A DNA stretch of 21,231 nucleotides from a virus, in the IMG/VR virus record IMGVR_UViG_3300010331_000047, positions 1 to 21,231 of that record; one strand, given 5' to 3'. The position numbers and the translations under genes were made by a program. Below are positions 7,225-14,897 of this stretch, piece after piece; position 1 is the stretch's first letter, and each line of letters starts with the position of its first letter. A model generated the notes under the pieces. The model was not told the origin of the DNA and searched no databases. It saw only the letters and a program-made list of their open reading frames with translations.

Positions 7225-7547
7225 CATTTTGCATCTATAAAGGTGATATTTATGAGATAAAAAGTCAGAGCAGTACATTAGTTTTGCTATACGCAGATTT
7301 AAATACCATTGCAGTTCCTTTTAACACAGTTGTAATGATTCCTGAAAATGTACGTTCTAAGGTTGAAACTGAAATTATAAGTGTTCGAGATGAAATTAGT
7401 AGCTTAACAGCTAGGATACAACGCTTAGATGATGCCTACTCTACCAAAAAGGAGGCTCTAAGATGGCTAATGGCGGATGCCAGGAAGAAAGAAATAGCTG
7501 TGGTAGCAAGAGTATTATCAGAATATAGAAAGGACGTCGAATTATGA
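7221..7547 (+). CDS. Unknown early protein (108 aa)
   Basis: The start overlaps the GemA stop (ATGA). An N-terminal half with alternating hydrophobic residues looks like a small beta-barrel (about 1-45). It is followed by a charged coiled-coil helix (about 45-105). There is one cysteine at position 4. No family was recognised. Translationally coupled to both neighbours. Confidence 0.6.
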   Translation: MTFCIYKGDIYEIKSQSSTLVLLYADLNTIAVPFNTVVMIPENVRSKVETEIISVRDEISSLTARIQRLDDAYSTKKEALRWLMADARKKEIAVVARVLSEYRKDVEL

Positions 7548-7918
7548 CTACAGAAGAATGGATAGAAGTTCAAGAAAAATTGAAAGGCTTTTATGATATT
7601 GTTAAGCTAAAAATTGATGAATATGAGGTATCTATTGTTTTAGAGCGTATTGATCAATTCAAAAATGGTCTGATAGTTTATGTGAATGGAAAGCATTTAA
7701 CGGAAGATTGTGAAGAACGGCGCAGATTTTATAGACCAGTTACTAAGTCAATTTTATCAGCTAAGCAGAAAAAATCATTCGGAAAGCTGTCTAAGAAAGT
7801 TAGTGCGGAACTCGAATCAAAAACAAAGTATACGTACTATTCATACTATTGGACTTCGTTTGGCGGCTTAAAAAAACATATAATCAAGAACAATAGTTCC
7901 ATAGAAGTTATTAAATAG
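7544..7918 (+). CDS. Conserved-looking phage protein of unknown function (124 aa)
   Basis: It overlaps the previous gene by ATGA, with AAAGGA upstream. The C-terminal third is rich in aromatic residues (YTYYSYYWTSFGGLKKHIIK). I have the impression that this YYWTSF segment recurs in hypothetical proteins of firmicute phages, but this is recollection, not a search. There is no catalytic motif or membrane segment. The function is unknown. Confidence 0.6.
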   Translation: MTTEEWIEVQEKLKGFYDIVKLKIDEYEVSIVLERIDQFKNGLIVYVNGKHLTEDCEERRRFYRPVTKSILSAKQKKSFGKLSKKVSAELESKTKYTYYSYYWTSFGGLKKHIIKNNSSIEVIK

Positions 7919-7995
7919 CAGATACACGGTCAGCTCCTTCATGAGTCGATTAGGGATTATTTATCATGTGACCGAGTCACTGAAAGTGAGGAATT

Positions 7996-8262
7996 ATGAA
8001 ACACGCTGATATTATTATAAATTCATTTATAAACATGAATTTAAGTCAGCTCTGCAAAGTGCCTATTATTGCAGTATACAAAAATCCTTCTGACTATCCC
8101 GAGAAGTATGTTGCAAGGCTATGGGATATACATAAAAGACCTACCTTGTATGTTCTTGTTAAAGATGACATAGAAGATGTTAGGTGGAATATTCCAGAGA
8201 TAATGTATAGGTTAGAACCTTCACCAAAGGATGATCCTACTTTAGTTGAGACATGGCTTTGA
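7996..8262 (+). CDS. Conserved-looking phage protein of unknown function (88 aa)
   Basis: The ATG lies behind GTGAGG after a 77-base gap that contains small inverted repeats but no clear terminator. The protein is compact, with the segment YPEKYVARLWDIHKRP and a C-terminus ending DDPTLVETWL. These features seem familiar from small clostridial phage and plasmid proteins, but I cannot name the family. It is the last gene before mor. Confidence 0.6.
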   Translation: MKHADIIINSFINMNLSQLCKVPIIAVYKNPSDYPEKYVARLWDIHKRPTLYVLVKDDIEDVRWNIPEIMYRLEPSPKDDPTLVETWL

Positions 8263-8275
8263 CTTTGCAGATGGA

Positions 8276-8304
8276 TTGACAAAAACAATGATTTAATGTA
8301 TAAA
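8276..8304 (+). promoter_or_regulatory. Consensus-like promoter directly before the mor gene
   Basis: TTGACA (8276-8281) and TATAAA (8299-8304) are 17 bp apart in the gap between two genes. Transcription would begin near 8311, only about 7 bases before the likely mor start, so the transcript would be almost leaderless and lack the AAAGGTGG site. The match is striking but the geometry is odd, so it may be coincidental. Confidence 0.4.
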
Positions 8305-8317
8305 GGTGGTGAGGTCA

Positions 8318-8653
8318 TTGAATAGCAACACGAATTTGGCTCATATTATTGAAGAAGACCTTCCTGGGGAGTATGATCTACTTGTTGCTGAAATCGGTAT
8401 AGAAAAGACTTTAAAAGTTGCTAAGATGTTCGGAGGAAGCAGAGTATACTTCCACAAGTATGATACTGTTGAAAAGCCTTTAAGAAATAGGAAAATCAGA
8501 GAGGAATTCAATGGCTATAACTATTCTGAACTTGCCAGGAAGTATAATTTAACTGAGGTATGGATTAGAGAAATTTGTGAAGATATTGTTGAAAAGAAGA
8601 GAGGCAAATCAATAGAAGGACAAATAAATATCTTTGATTGTCAAAGTACTTAA
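8318..8653 (+). CDS. Mor-family transcription activator
   Basis: The 111-residue protein has the Mor/C family layout: an N-terminal dimerisation part (HIIEEDLPGEYDLLVAEIG; then a GGSRVYFHK strand) and a C-terminal HTH (FNGYNYSELARKYNLTEVWI). In Mu, Mor ends the early operon and activates middle transcription; here it also closes the early block. I chose the TTG at 8318 (AAAGGTGG 7-8 bases before it) rather than the GTG at 8306, which would overlap its own ribosome binding site. A terminator follows. Confidence 0.85.
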   Translation: MNSNTNLAHIIEEDLPGEYDLLVAEIGIEKTLKVAKMFGGSRVYFHKYDTVEKPLRNRKIREEFNGYNYSELARKYNLTEVWIREICEDIVEKKRGKSIEGQINIFDCQST

Positions 8654-8691
8654 TAAAACTAGTTTCACAGTAAAATATTTTGAAGAGATGT

Positions 8692-8722
8692 AAAATCCAA
8701 GTATAACAAATACTTGGATTTT
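8692..8722 (+). terminator. Intrinsic terminator closing the early operon
   Basis: AAAATCCAAGTA (8692-8703) pairs perfectly with TACTTGGATTTT (8711-8722) around a 7-base loop. It runs into a T-rich tract (TTTTTTATTTT, 8719-8729). It lies 38 bases after the mor stop codon and about 30 bases before the first late gene. Confidence 0.9.
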
Positions 8723-8753
8723 TTATTTTGCCCAGAATTTTGTGAGGTGCTCT

Positions 8754-9134
8754 ATGAATGTTAATTGGACTACAATAGTGCAATTAGTAACAACTATTGT
8801 TACAGGTATTATTTTCTTTTGGCTTAGCGACTGGAAAAAGAAAATGGAAGAATCAAGTAAGCAGAATGCTTGTGATATTAAAGATGTTGCGAATCAATTA
8901 AATGAGTTTAAGAATCAAATGCCATATAATTATACGCTTCGTGAGGATCATATACGGGCTATGGCAAATTTAGAAAAAAAGGTTGAAAAAATGAATGATA
9001 GTATTGAGCAAAAGTTAAATGATATCAATACCAAGATAGAACAAAAGCTTGATAGCTATTTTCAGAACTTTGACAAGAAGATTGACAAGATGGAAGAACA
9101 TTTTAATTCACATATTTTAAAGAAAGAAGGTTGA
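8754..9134 (+). CDS. Membrane-anchored coiled-coil protein, DUF2730-like
   Basis: This 126-residue protein has one N-terminal membrane segment (about residues 8-26, TTIVTGIIFFWL) followed by a long charged coiled coil (35-120). The middle motif PYNYTLREDHIRAM resembles DUF2730 proteins (Mu gp25), which sit just before the terminase block in Mu-like phages. The start is ATG at 8754 with GTGAGGTG upstream; the in-frame GTG at 8742 is itself part of that site. A role in the membrane during lysis is possible but unproven. Confidence 0.65.
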   Translation: MNVNWTTIVQLVTTIVTGIIFFWLSDWKKKMEESSKQNACDIKDVANQLNEFKNQMPYNYTLREDHIRAMANLEKKVEKMNDSIEQKLNDINTKIEQKLDSYFQNFDKKIDKMEEHFNSHILKKEG

Positions 9135-9138
9135 GAGG

Positions 9139-9426
9139 ATGGAAAACTTGAAAATTATTGAGTCCAAGAGACTTAGAGCTCTGATTATTAAAGCGATGTA
9201 TGATGCCTATCCAGGAGCATTGCTGAAAGGAACACTTAAAAGGGCATTTGCAGGAAACTACACTGGAATTGAGGTAGGAAGACAACTTGAATATCTTAAG
9301 GGAAAAGGCTACATAGAAATTGACAATGAAGACGAACCTGATAATGACAATGCTATGGTTAAAGTAACCTCCAAAGGCATAGACCTGATGGAAGAAACAA
9401 TTGAAGATCCAGGAGTTGGATTCTAA
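9139..9426 (+). CDS. Winged-helix phage protein (95 aa)
   Basis: The protein has an N-terminal helical part and then a winged-helix-like pattern (LEYLKGKGYIEIDNE, followed by the strand MVKVTSKGIDLMEE), as in small DNA-binding proteins. It lies between the DUF2730-like gene and the small terminase, where Mu carries gp26. The stop codon overlaps the next start (TAATG). It may help DNA packaging or regulation; the function is inferred from fold and position only. Confidence 0.65.
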   Translation: MENLKIIESKRLRALIIKAMYDAYPGALLKGTLKRAFAGNYTGIEVGRQLEYLKGKGYIEIDNEDEPDNDNAMVKVTSKGIDLMEETIEDPGVGF

Positions 9427-10019
9427 TGGGAGCTGAAAGAGAAAGAACTAGGGTTTGTAGTAAGGTTGACGAGCTTCCAGATGATATAAGGCCCAAGCTT
9501 GATGAGATGCTTGCCAGAACTGGCGAGAACTACCTTAAATATCAAGAGATTGCTGATGAAATCAGTAAAATGGGTTATCCAATAAGCAAGTCATCTATTG
9601 GAAGATATGCATTAAAAAATAATTCGGTTGTTAAGCGTTTGAATGAAGCTCGAAAAAGAACAGAAATGCTATTTGATGCAGTAAAAGACAATCAAGACAT
9701 ACAAGGTACAGAAATTGCAACAGCAATGTTTGTAGATCAGCTAGTACAAAAGATGGCTACAGCAGAAGATGATATTGAAAAGATGCCTATTGAAAAAGCA
9801 GCTCAGCTTATGATTGCAATACAAAGAAGCGCAGTTTACAAAGAAAAGTTCAAGCTTCAATTCAATAAGGGGTATAAAAAAGCCCTTGCAGAGGTTAAAG
9901 AAGAATTCATAAAAGAACTCAAACAAAATGAGCCTGAGCTACTTGAGAGAATAATTGAAGTTGCCAACAGGCTTGAGAAGAAAGTAGTAATGAAAGAAAC
10001 AGGTGATTCTGTTGCGTGA
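9426..10019 (+). CDS. Small terminase subunit, DUF3486 (Mu gp27-like)
   Basis: The 197-residue protein has the DUF3486 pattern. An N-terminal HTH region (LPDDIRPKLDEMLAR, then YQEIADEI and ISKSSIGRYALKNN) recognises DNA, followed by a long helical oligomerisation part. In Mu the equivalent gp27 directly precedes the large terminase. Here a NusG-like gene is inserted between the two subunits. The 3' end overlaps that gene by 8 bases. Confidence 0.82.
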   Translation: MGAERERTRVCSKVDELPDDIRPKLDEMLARTGENYLKYQEIADEISKMGYPISKSSIGRYALKNNSVVKRLNEARKRTEMLFDAVKDNQDIQGTEIATAMFVDQLVQKMATAEDDIEKMPIEKAAQLMIAIQRSAVYKEKFKLQFNKGYKKALAEVKEEFIKELKQNEPELLERIIEVANRLEKKVVMKETGDSVA

Positions 10020-10521
10020 ATGGTATGTATTGCAAGTTAGAACTGGCGAAGAGGCTGCTATCAGGGATTACATAAAAAGAAAATTACCAGGTATTAATGC
10101 TCTGGCACCACAGCGTGAAATGAAAGAACGCAAGGATGGAAAATGGAAAATCAGAATCAGAACATTGTTCAAAGGTTATGTCTTTGTAAACTGTAATATG
10201 GCTGTCGAAGAGTATTACATGCTTAATAACATTACAGGTGTGATAAGTATTTTAAAAGGTGCAGCGTCTTCCCCAACACCAGTTCCAGAAGAAGAAATGT
10301 GCTTTGTTTTAAGGCTAACAAAAGATGATGATTTAGTTGGAATAACAGATATAGTACTTGTGGGTGATAAGGTCAAGGTCGCATCTGGAGTGTTAGAAGG
10401 ATATGAAGGTCAAATTATTAAGGTAGACAAAAGGCATTTCAGGGCAAAGGTTAAGTTCTCTTTGATGGGACAGGAAAAGGTTATTGAGTTAGGAATAAAG
10501 TTAGTTGAAAAAATAGGTTGA
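10012..10521 (+). CDS. NusG paralog of LoaP type (probable late antiterminator)
   Basis: The 169-residue protein has an NGN domain (about 2-95; starts EWYVLQVRTGEE, contains LFKGYVFVNCNM) and a C-terminal KOW domain (about 116-166; VGDKVKVASGVLEGYEGQII). The NGN sequence is closest, in my reading, to the LoaP branch of specialised NusG proteins. LoaP proteins bind RNA polymerase and an RNA hairpin to let transcription pass terminators in long operons. The TTG at 10012 follows AGGTGAT; GTG at 10003 is the alternative. It lies between the terminase subunits and is followed by a structured gap. Confidence 0.85.
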   Translation: MREWYVLQVRTGEEAAIRDYIKRKLPGINALAPQREMKERKDGKWKIRIRTLFKGYVFVNCNMAVEEYYMLNNITGVISILKGAASSPTPVPEEEMCFVLRLTKDDDLVGITDIVLVGDKVKVASGVLEGYEGQIIKVDKRHFRAKVKFSLMGQEKVIELGIKLVEKIG

Positions 10522-10588
10522 AGCTTTTATGTGTTTGATTCGTCGCAGATAAAGGCTCAACGCATTTATATGGCAGATCAATAAAGCT
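10522..10588 (+). other. Possible RNA fold after the NusG-like gene (first element)
   Basis: AGCTTT (10522-10527) can pair with AAAGCT (10583-10588), and TTGAT (10535-10539) with ATCAA (10577-10581). They enclose about 37 bases without a clear inner stem. It is weaker than the following hairpin but lies in the same gene-free stretch. Confidence 0.35.
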
Positions 10589-10590
10589 AG

Positions 10591-10644
10591 GTTGAAAAAC
10601 TTGGATGGCGAAGCTCGCCAATCTATAAAAAAAGTTTTCTCAAC
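10591..10644 (+). promoter_or_regulatory. Two-part RNA hairpin, candidate recognition element for the NusG-like protein
   Basis: The outer stem pairs GTTGA (10591-10595) with TCAAC (10640-10644) and AAAACTT (10596-10602) with AAGTTTT (10632-10638), with C10639 bulged. An inner stem pairs TGGCGA (10606-10611) with TCGCCA (10615-10620) around an AGC loop. An asymmetric internal loop separates them. No T-run follows, so it is not an ordinary terminator. The location immediately after a LoaP-like gene and before the long late operon suggests a binding element. Confidence 0.6.
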
Positions 10645-10694
10645 TATTTTGTCAAAAAAGAGTTCTTTCTTACTCTCTTGTGAGGTGATACATA

Positions 10695-12215
10695 TTGAGC
10701 ATTGTTAAAGAAATTGCTGGGGTTGAAGCTTCAGAAGAAAAAAGAAAATATTATCTTCCATCTCAAAGTTTTTGGGAATACTGCAAGATGCGTTACCCAA
10801 AGCACTTCAAAGAAAGTAGACCCTACCAAAAAAAGATTGCAGACAGCTTTCAAGCTCTCTATGAAAAAAGAATTATAAGATTTAAGCCTAATGAGCCATG
10901 GCAGATAGTAGACTCAACAGAAGGTTTAACTGAATATGAATTTTGTAGAAAGATGAAGCTAAATCTCCCACCTAGACACTATAAGTCTTTTACCGCAACA
11001 TTATTCTCTCAATGGGTTTTCGGTAAAAATAATGAGAATCGCATAATTACAACATCATATAACGAAACTCTATCAGGCCGTTTTGGTAAAGCTGTAAGAG
11101 ATGGTATAGATGAAACAAAGATAGATAATAAAAGAGTAATTTTTAACGACATTTTCCCTGATACTCATATCAAACAAGGTGATGCAGCTAATCAAATATG
11201 GGCATTGGAAGGGCAGTTTTTCAATTACCTCGCCACCTCGTTTAATGGCACTGTTACTGGTGTTGGTTGTAACATTGGTATTATAGATGACCAGATAAAA
11301 ACAGCAGCCGAAGCTCACAATGAAAATCTCTTAGAAAACCATTGGAGTTGGTACACTGATACATTTCTTTCAAGACTTGAGGAAGGTGCTATTCAAATAA
11401 TTATAATGACTCGTTGGTCTAATAATGATATTTGTGGCAGGCTTGAGAAAGAAGAAGAAGCTAATGAATGGTACGAGCTTCGGATGAAGGCTTGCATAAA
11501 TGAAGAATCTCAGGAAATGCTCTGCGAGGAGGTATTTTCATTTGCTTCCTATAAGTCAAAAAAGAAGCTTATGTCAGCTGAGATTTTTGATGCTAACTAT
11601 CAGCAGGAGCCAGTGGATGCAAAGGGTAAGCTCTACTCTACTTTTAAAACCTATACCGATTTGCCAAGGGATGAAAAAGGAAATTTGATATATGAGAAAA
11701 TAATAGCTTATGGTGATACTGCAGATGAAGGAGCTGATAAGCTTTGCACCTTGGCAGCAGTTATGTGGAAAGGTGAAGGCTGGATAATTGATATCTATTA
11801 CTCTGGTGATGGTATGGAAGTGACTGAACCTGCAACAGCGGAAATGCTAGTGAAAAACAATGTCAACCTTGCAAAAATCGAAAGTAATAACGGTGGTAGA
11901 GGGTTTGCCAGAAACGTCGAAAGACTTATATGGGAAAAGTTCAAGACCAAGAAAGTAAAAATAGATTGGTTTCACCAGTCAGCAAACAAGATATCAAGGA
12001 TACTTTCAAACAGTACATTTGTCATGGAGCATTTATACTTCCCTTGGAATTGGCGCGACAGATGGCCTGAGTATTACAAGGATATGAATAGCTTCCAGCG
12101 TGAAGGCAAGAACAAACACGATGATGCTCCTGATGCTACTACAGGAATTGGTGAAATGATTCAAGGAAATATGAAAAAGGCGAAAAAGCCTCGGAAAAAG
12201 CCTAAAGGATGGTGA
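10695..12215 (+). CDS. Large terminase subunit (DNA packaging ATPase and nuclease, Mu gp28-like)
   Basis: The 506-residue packaging motor has an ATPase half with a variant Walker A, PPRHYKS (Lys97), and Walker B, IGIIDDQ (Asp198, Asp199). The nuclease half has acidic residues Asp341 (AYGDTADEG) and Asp476, Asp477 and Asp480 (HDDAPDA). The C-terminus is very basic. The start is TTG, six bases after GAGGTGAT (10682-10689). Tyrosine replaces the usual glycine in the Walker A position before lysine. It is followed by the portal gene after 5 bases. Confidence 0.92.
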   Translation: MSIVKEIAGVEASEEKRKYYLPSQSFWEYCKMRYPKHFKESRPYQKKIADSFQALYEKRIIRFKPNEPWQIVDSTEGLTEYEFCRKMKLNLPPRHYKSFTATLFSQWVFGKNNENRIITTSYNETLSGRFGKAVRDGIDETKIDNKRVIFNDIFPDTHIKQGDAANQIWALEGQFFNYLATSFNGTVTGVGCNIGIIDDQIKTAAEAHNENLLENHWSWYTDTFLSRLEEGAIQIIIMTRWSNNDICGRLEKEEEANEWYELRMKACINEESQEMLCEEVFSFASYKSKKKLMSAEIFDANYQQEPVDAKGKLYSTFKTYTDLPRDEKGNLIYEKIIAYGDTADEGADKLCTLAAVMWKGEGWIIDIYYSGDGMEVTEPATAEMLVKNNVNLAKIESNNGGRGFARNVERLIWEKFKTKKVKIDWFHQSANKISRILSNSTFVMEHLYFPWNWRDRWPEYYKDMNSFQREGKNKHDDAPDATTGIGEMIQGNMKKAKKPRKKPKGW

Positions 12216-12220
12216 TGTAA

Positions 12221-13633
12221 ATGCTATATAATTTGTCGTTTCTTAGTAAAGGTAGTCCATGGCCTCCTCCAAGTGAAGTTGACAGGTTGAAAAAATACAA
12301 GGAAAACAAAGCACTTTTCAAAGGTAAGCACAATGAGGTGTATAAGGACTGGGTCAGGTTGTTGCGTGATGATCAGAAGGCCACACTTGAAATAGTACTT
12401 AATTGGCATAAAAGACTTTCAAAACTTTGGGGTGACCTTCTTCTTTCTGAGCCTCCTAAGATAACTACTGGTTCATCACCAAATGAACAGAAAGAAATTG
12501 ATGATATCATTGAAACCAATAACCTTATAAATACGCTATATGAAGTGGTCATAGACGTAAGCAGATATGGAACTGGAATTCTCAATATTTACACCGAAGG
12601 TAGGAATGGCCGTATAGGTTCTAGCCAACCTGGTATTTGGTTCCCAGTGGTTGATAAAAACAACATTAAAAACGTTCTATACCATGTTATGGCTTGGACA
12701 TATATTGAAGTAAATGGAAATAGTCAAAAAACATACCTGAATGTCCAGATCCATGAGAAAGGGAAAATTACGAAGAAGCTCTTCTTCTTGGACAATAATA
12801 AGATTTCATATCAGGTTAATGCGGATGAAATTATAAATACAGGCATAGATGATTTTCTCATTATTCCTGTCAATAATGTTGTTACATCTGATGATGTATA
12901 TGGCGATGATGATTACACTGACCTTGATAGTATTGTTCAGGAAATGGAAATAAGAATAGCTCAAATTAGTAGAATATTGGATAAACATAGTGATCCTAAT
13001 ATGTATGGTGATGAGGCTGCACTCGAAGAAGATGAGGATGGCAGAGTTAGCTTCAGGGGTGGCGGTAAATTCTTCCCTGTCTCAGAAGGTGGCACCACAC
13101 CAGGATATGTAGTATGGGATGCACAGCTAGATGCTAATTGGAAAGAACTTGATTTTCTCACTTCTCAGTTATACATAATTTCAGAAACATCTGCAGCATG
13201 TTTTGGAGAATTGAAACAAGGTCTAGCTGAAAGCGGTTCAGCTCTCCGAAGGTTAATGATGGCACCACTTGCGAAGACTCAACGAATTAGGATGAGACTT
13301 GATCCAGCAACAAAGAAGGCAATTAAGCTTTGCAGTAAATTAAGTGGTAGAATAGATCTTTCCAAGGCACCTATAAGTATATTCTGGCAAGATGGAATTC
13401 CTAGAGATGACCGTGAGGAAGCTGAAATTATGTCTATTCGCACGGGAGGCACTGGAGGGGCTAGAACGGTAAGTGTACATACAGCTATTAAACGACTTGA
13501 TAATAAGACGGATGATGAAGTTGATACAGAAATGGAAAAGATAGCCGAGGATGAAATGACATCTAATCCACTGACGACTCCCCCGTTCTCAAGTGACAAT
13601 AAAATTCCTGAAGGAGGTAATCAAAATGCCTAA
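12221..13633 (+). CDS. Portal protein
   Basis: The 470-residue protein forms the dodecameric DNA gate at one head vertex. It has portal-like features: N-terminal WVRLLRDDQKATLEIVLNWH, the repeated-helix region around IVQEMEIRIAQISRIL, and the segment SGSALRRLMMAPLAK near residue 340. Position directly after the large terminase and before the minor head gene is diagnostic. The start ATG follows GGATGGTGAT. The C-terminus is disordered (proline-, glycine- and asparagine-rich) and overlaps the next gene by 8 bases. Confidence 0.88.
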   Translation: MLYNLSFLSKGSPWPPPSEVDRLKKYKENKALFKGKHNEVYKDWVRLLRDDQKATLEIVLNWHKRLSKLWGDLLLSEPPKITTGSSPNEQKEIDDIIETNNLINTLYEVVIDVSRYGTGILNIYTEGRNGRIGSSQPGIWFPVVDKNNIKNVLYHVMAWTYIEVNGNSQKTYLNVQIHEKGKITKKLFFLDNNKISYQVNADEIINTGIDDFLIIPVNNVVTSDDVYGDDDYTDLDSIVQEMEIRIAQISRILDKHSDPNMYGDEAALEEDEDGRVSFRGGGKFFPVSEGGTTPGYVVWDAQLDANWKELDFLTSQLYIISETSAACFGELKQGLAESGSALRRLMMAPLAKTQRIRMRLDPATKKAIKLCSKLSGRIDLSKAPISIFWQDGIPRDDREEAEIMSIRTGGTGGARTVSVHTAIKRLDNKTDDEVDTEMEKIAEDEMTSNPLTTPPFSSDNKIPEGGNQNA

Positions 13634-13811
13634 GAATGAAATGAATCTTCAAAGAACCATAGTAAAAGACCGTGAGGCATTGCTTCAGGCTGGACTTCTT
13701 GCATCTATGGAGATACTTAAAAATGAGTTTGGCTTTGACCAGCAAAAGCTTGGAAAGTTTGCAGACCTATACTTGCCTACTCTGAAGAAAAACCTTGGAG
13801 GGAAAAAGTAA
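13626..13811 (+). CDS. Small head-region protein (61 aa)
   Basis: The ATG at 13626 follows AAGGAGGT, inside the end of the portal gene. An upstream in-frame start would have no such site. The protein is helical (LLQAGLLASMEILKNEFGF) and ends in a basic tail. Its stop directly precedes the GTG start of the minor head gene. No family was recognised; it may be a head assembly factor. Confidence 0.65.
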   Translation: MPKNEMNLQRTIVKDREALLQAGLLASMEILKNEFGFDQQKLGKFADLYLPTLKKNLGGKK

Positions 13812-14897
13812 GTGGCTGACAAAAAGACACTTCTAGAAATTCAAAAGCTTGTTGATATATATCAGGAAGCCAAACAAGGTCTTATACGTACAATAGCTGA
13901 AAAAGAAGCTCGAGGAAATGTAACATGGTTTCAAAAGTCTCTTCTTGACCAGGTAGATAAGCAACTTTCAGAGCTTGATGTATTAGCAAAAGAATGGGTT
14001 AAGTCAGTTATTCCAGAGGCATATAATTCAGGACTTGATGATTTGAACAGTAAGCTTAAAAAGCTTGGAATTGATGCACAGTCAAAGCCTGATAATTTTG
14101 CAGTTCTCCATACTGAAGCAATTAATGCTATGGTAATGGACACCTTGGACGACTTACAGGAAGCAAACAGATATGCAAGTAATAGTATTAGACAGGTTGT
14201 CAAAAGAGCTGTTGATAATGCTGTGATACAAAAACTAGCCCAGGGACAGACGGTCAGAGAATGTAAAAAGGCTATTGTGAATGAACTTATGAATAAAAGC
14301 ATTGATGCTATAGAAGGCAAAAATGGTAAAGTAATGTCTTTGGATTCATATGCTGCAACTGTTGCCAGAAGTAGAACCAGAGAAGCAACAAACACAGCAA
14401 CAATAAATCAGTTGACAGCACTTGAACGAGACCTGGTTAAAATAAGCAAGCATAATACTACTTGCCCGATATGTGCAGCTTATCAAGGAAGAGTATTCAG
14501 CATATCGGGCAATGACAAACGATATCCTCCACTTTCAGAAGTGTTTAAAGGCCCTTATGCAAATATACACCCGAACTGTAGCCATGTTCCTGAACCATAC
14601 ATTGAGGAGCTGGCAGATGATCCTGAAGGCGACAGACGAAATTCTGCCCTTCCCTTTGACATTGATCCAAGAAGCCAAAAAGAAGTTGACTTGTATAACG
14701 GGATGAGGAAAAAGAAGCAACGACTCAGAGAGGATCGTAGACAATGGGAAAGATTTTCTCTAGCTTTACCTAATGATATACCTAAAACTTTTCAAGGCTT
14801 TATGAGTATGAAAAGAGCAAATGGTGAACGATGGGATAATATTCAGAAATCTTATCAAGATTACAATCAAAATGCAAAGAATAACAATAAAGCCTAA
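13812..14897 (+). CDS. Minor head protein (Mu gpF / SPP1 gp7 family)
   Basis: The 361-residue protein is thought to sit near the portal inside the head and help assembly or DNA ejection. The first 200 residues are helical. The conserved core includes a zinc-binding-like pattern: CPIC (Cys218, Cys221) and HPNCSH (His253, Cys256, His258), as in the Mu F-like head morphogenesis family. The start is GTG, with TTGGAGGG upstream, immediately after the previous stop. A 12-bp perfect inverted repeat lies across the CPIC codons (14462-14512). Confidence 0.85.
   Translation: MADKKTLLEIQKLVDIYQEAKQGLIRTIAEKEARGNVTWFQKSLLDQVDKQLSELDVLAKEWVKSVIPEAYNSGLDDLNSKLKKLGIDAQSKPDNFAVLHTEAINAMVMDTLDDLQEANRYASNSIRQVVKRAVDNAVIQKLAQGQTVRECKKAIVNELMNKSIDAIEGKNGKVMSLDSYAATVARSRTREATNTATINQLTALERDLVKISKHNTTCPICAAYQGRVFSISGNDKRYPPLSEVFKGPYANIHPNCSHVPEPYIEELADDPEGDRRNSALPFDIDPRSQKEVDLYNGMRKKKQRLREDRRQWERFSLALPNDIPKTFQGFMSMKRANGERWDNIQKSYQDYNQNAKNNNKA
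14462..14512 (+). repeat. 12-bp perfect inverted repeat within the minor head gene
   Basis: TTGCCCGATATG (14462-14473) and CATATCGGGCAA (14501-14512) are exact reverse complements separated by 27 bases. The sequence encodes the CPIC motif on the left and SISGN on the right. Confidence 0.8.

Noticed and set aside
7919-7995. Terminator or regulatory RNA in the gap before the 88-aa early gene
   Set aside because: Only short inverted repeats (GTGAC/GTCAC and GGTCA/TGACC) are present without a T-run; not enough to call a feature.
13931-14395. 154-codon minus-strand frame opposite the minor head gene
   Set aside because: It is a shadow of the coding strand caused by codon bias; no start signal and no plausible protein sequence.
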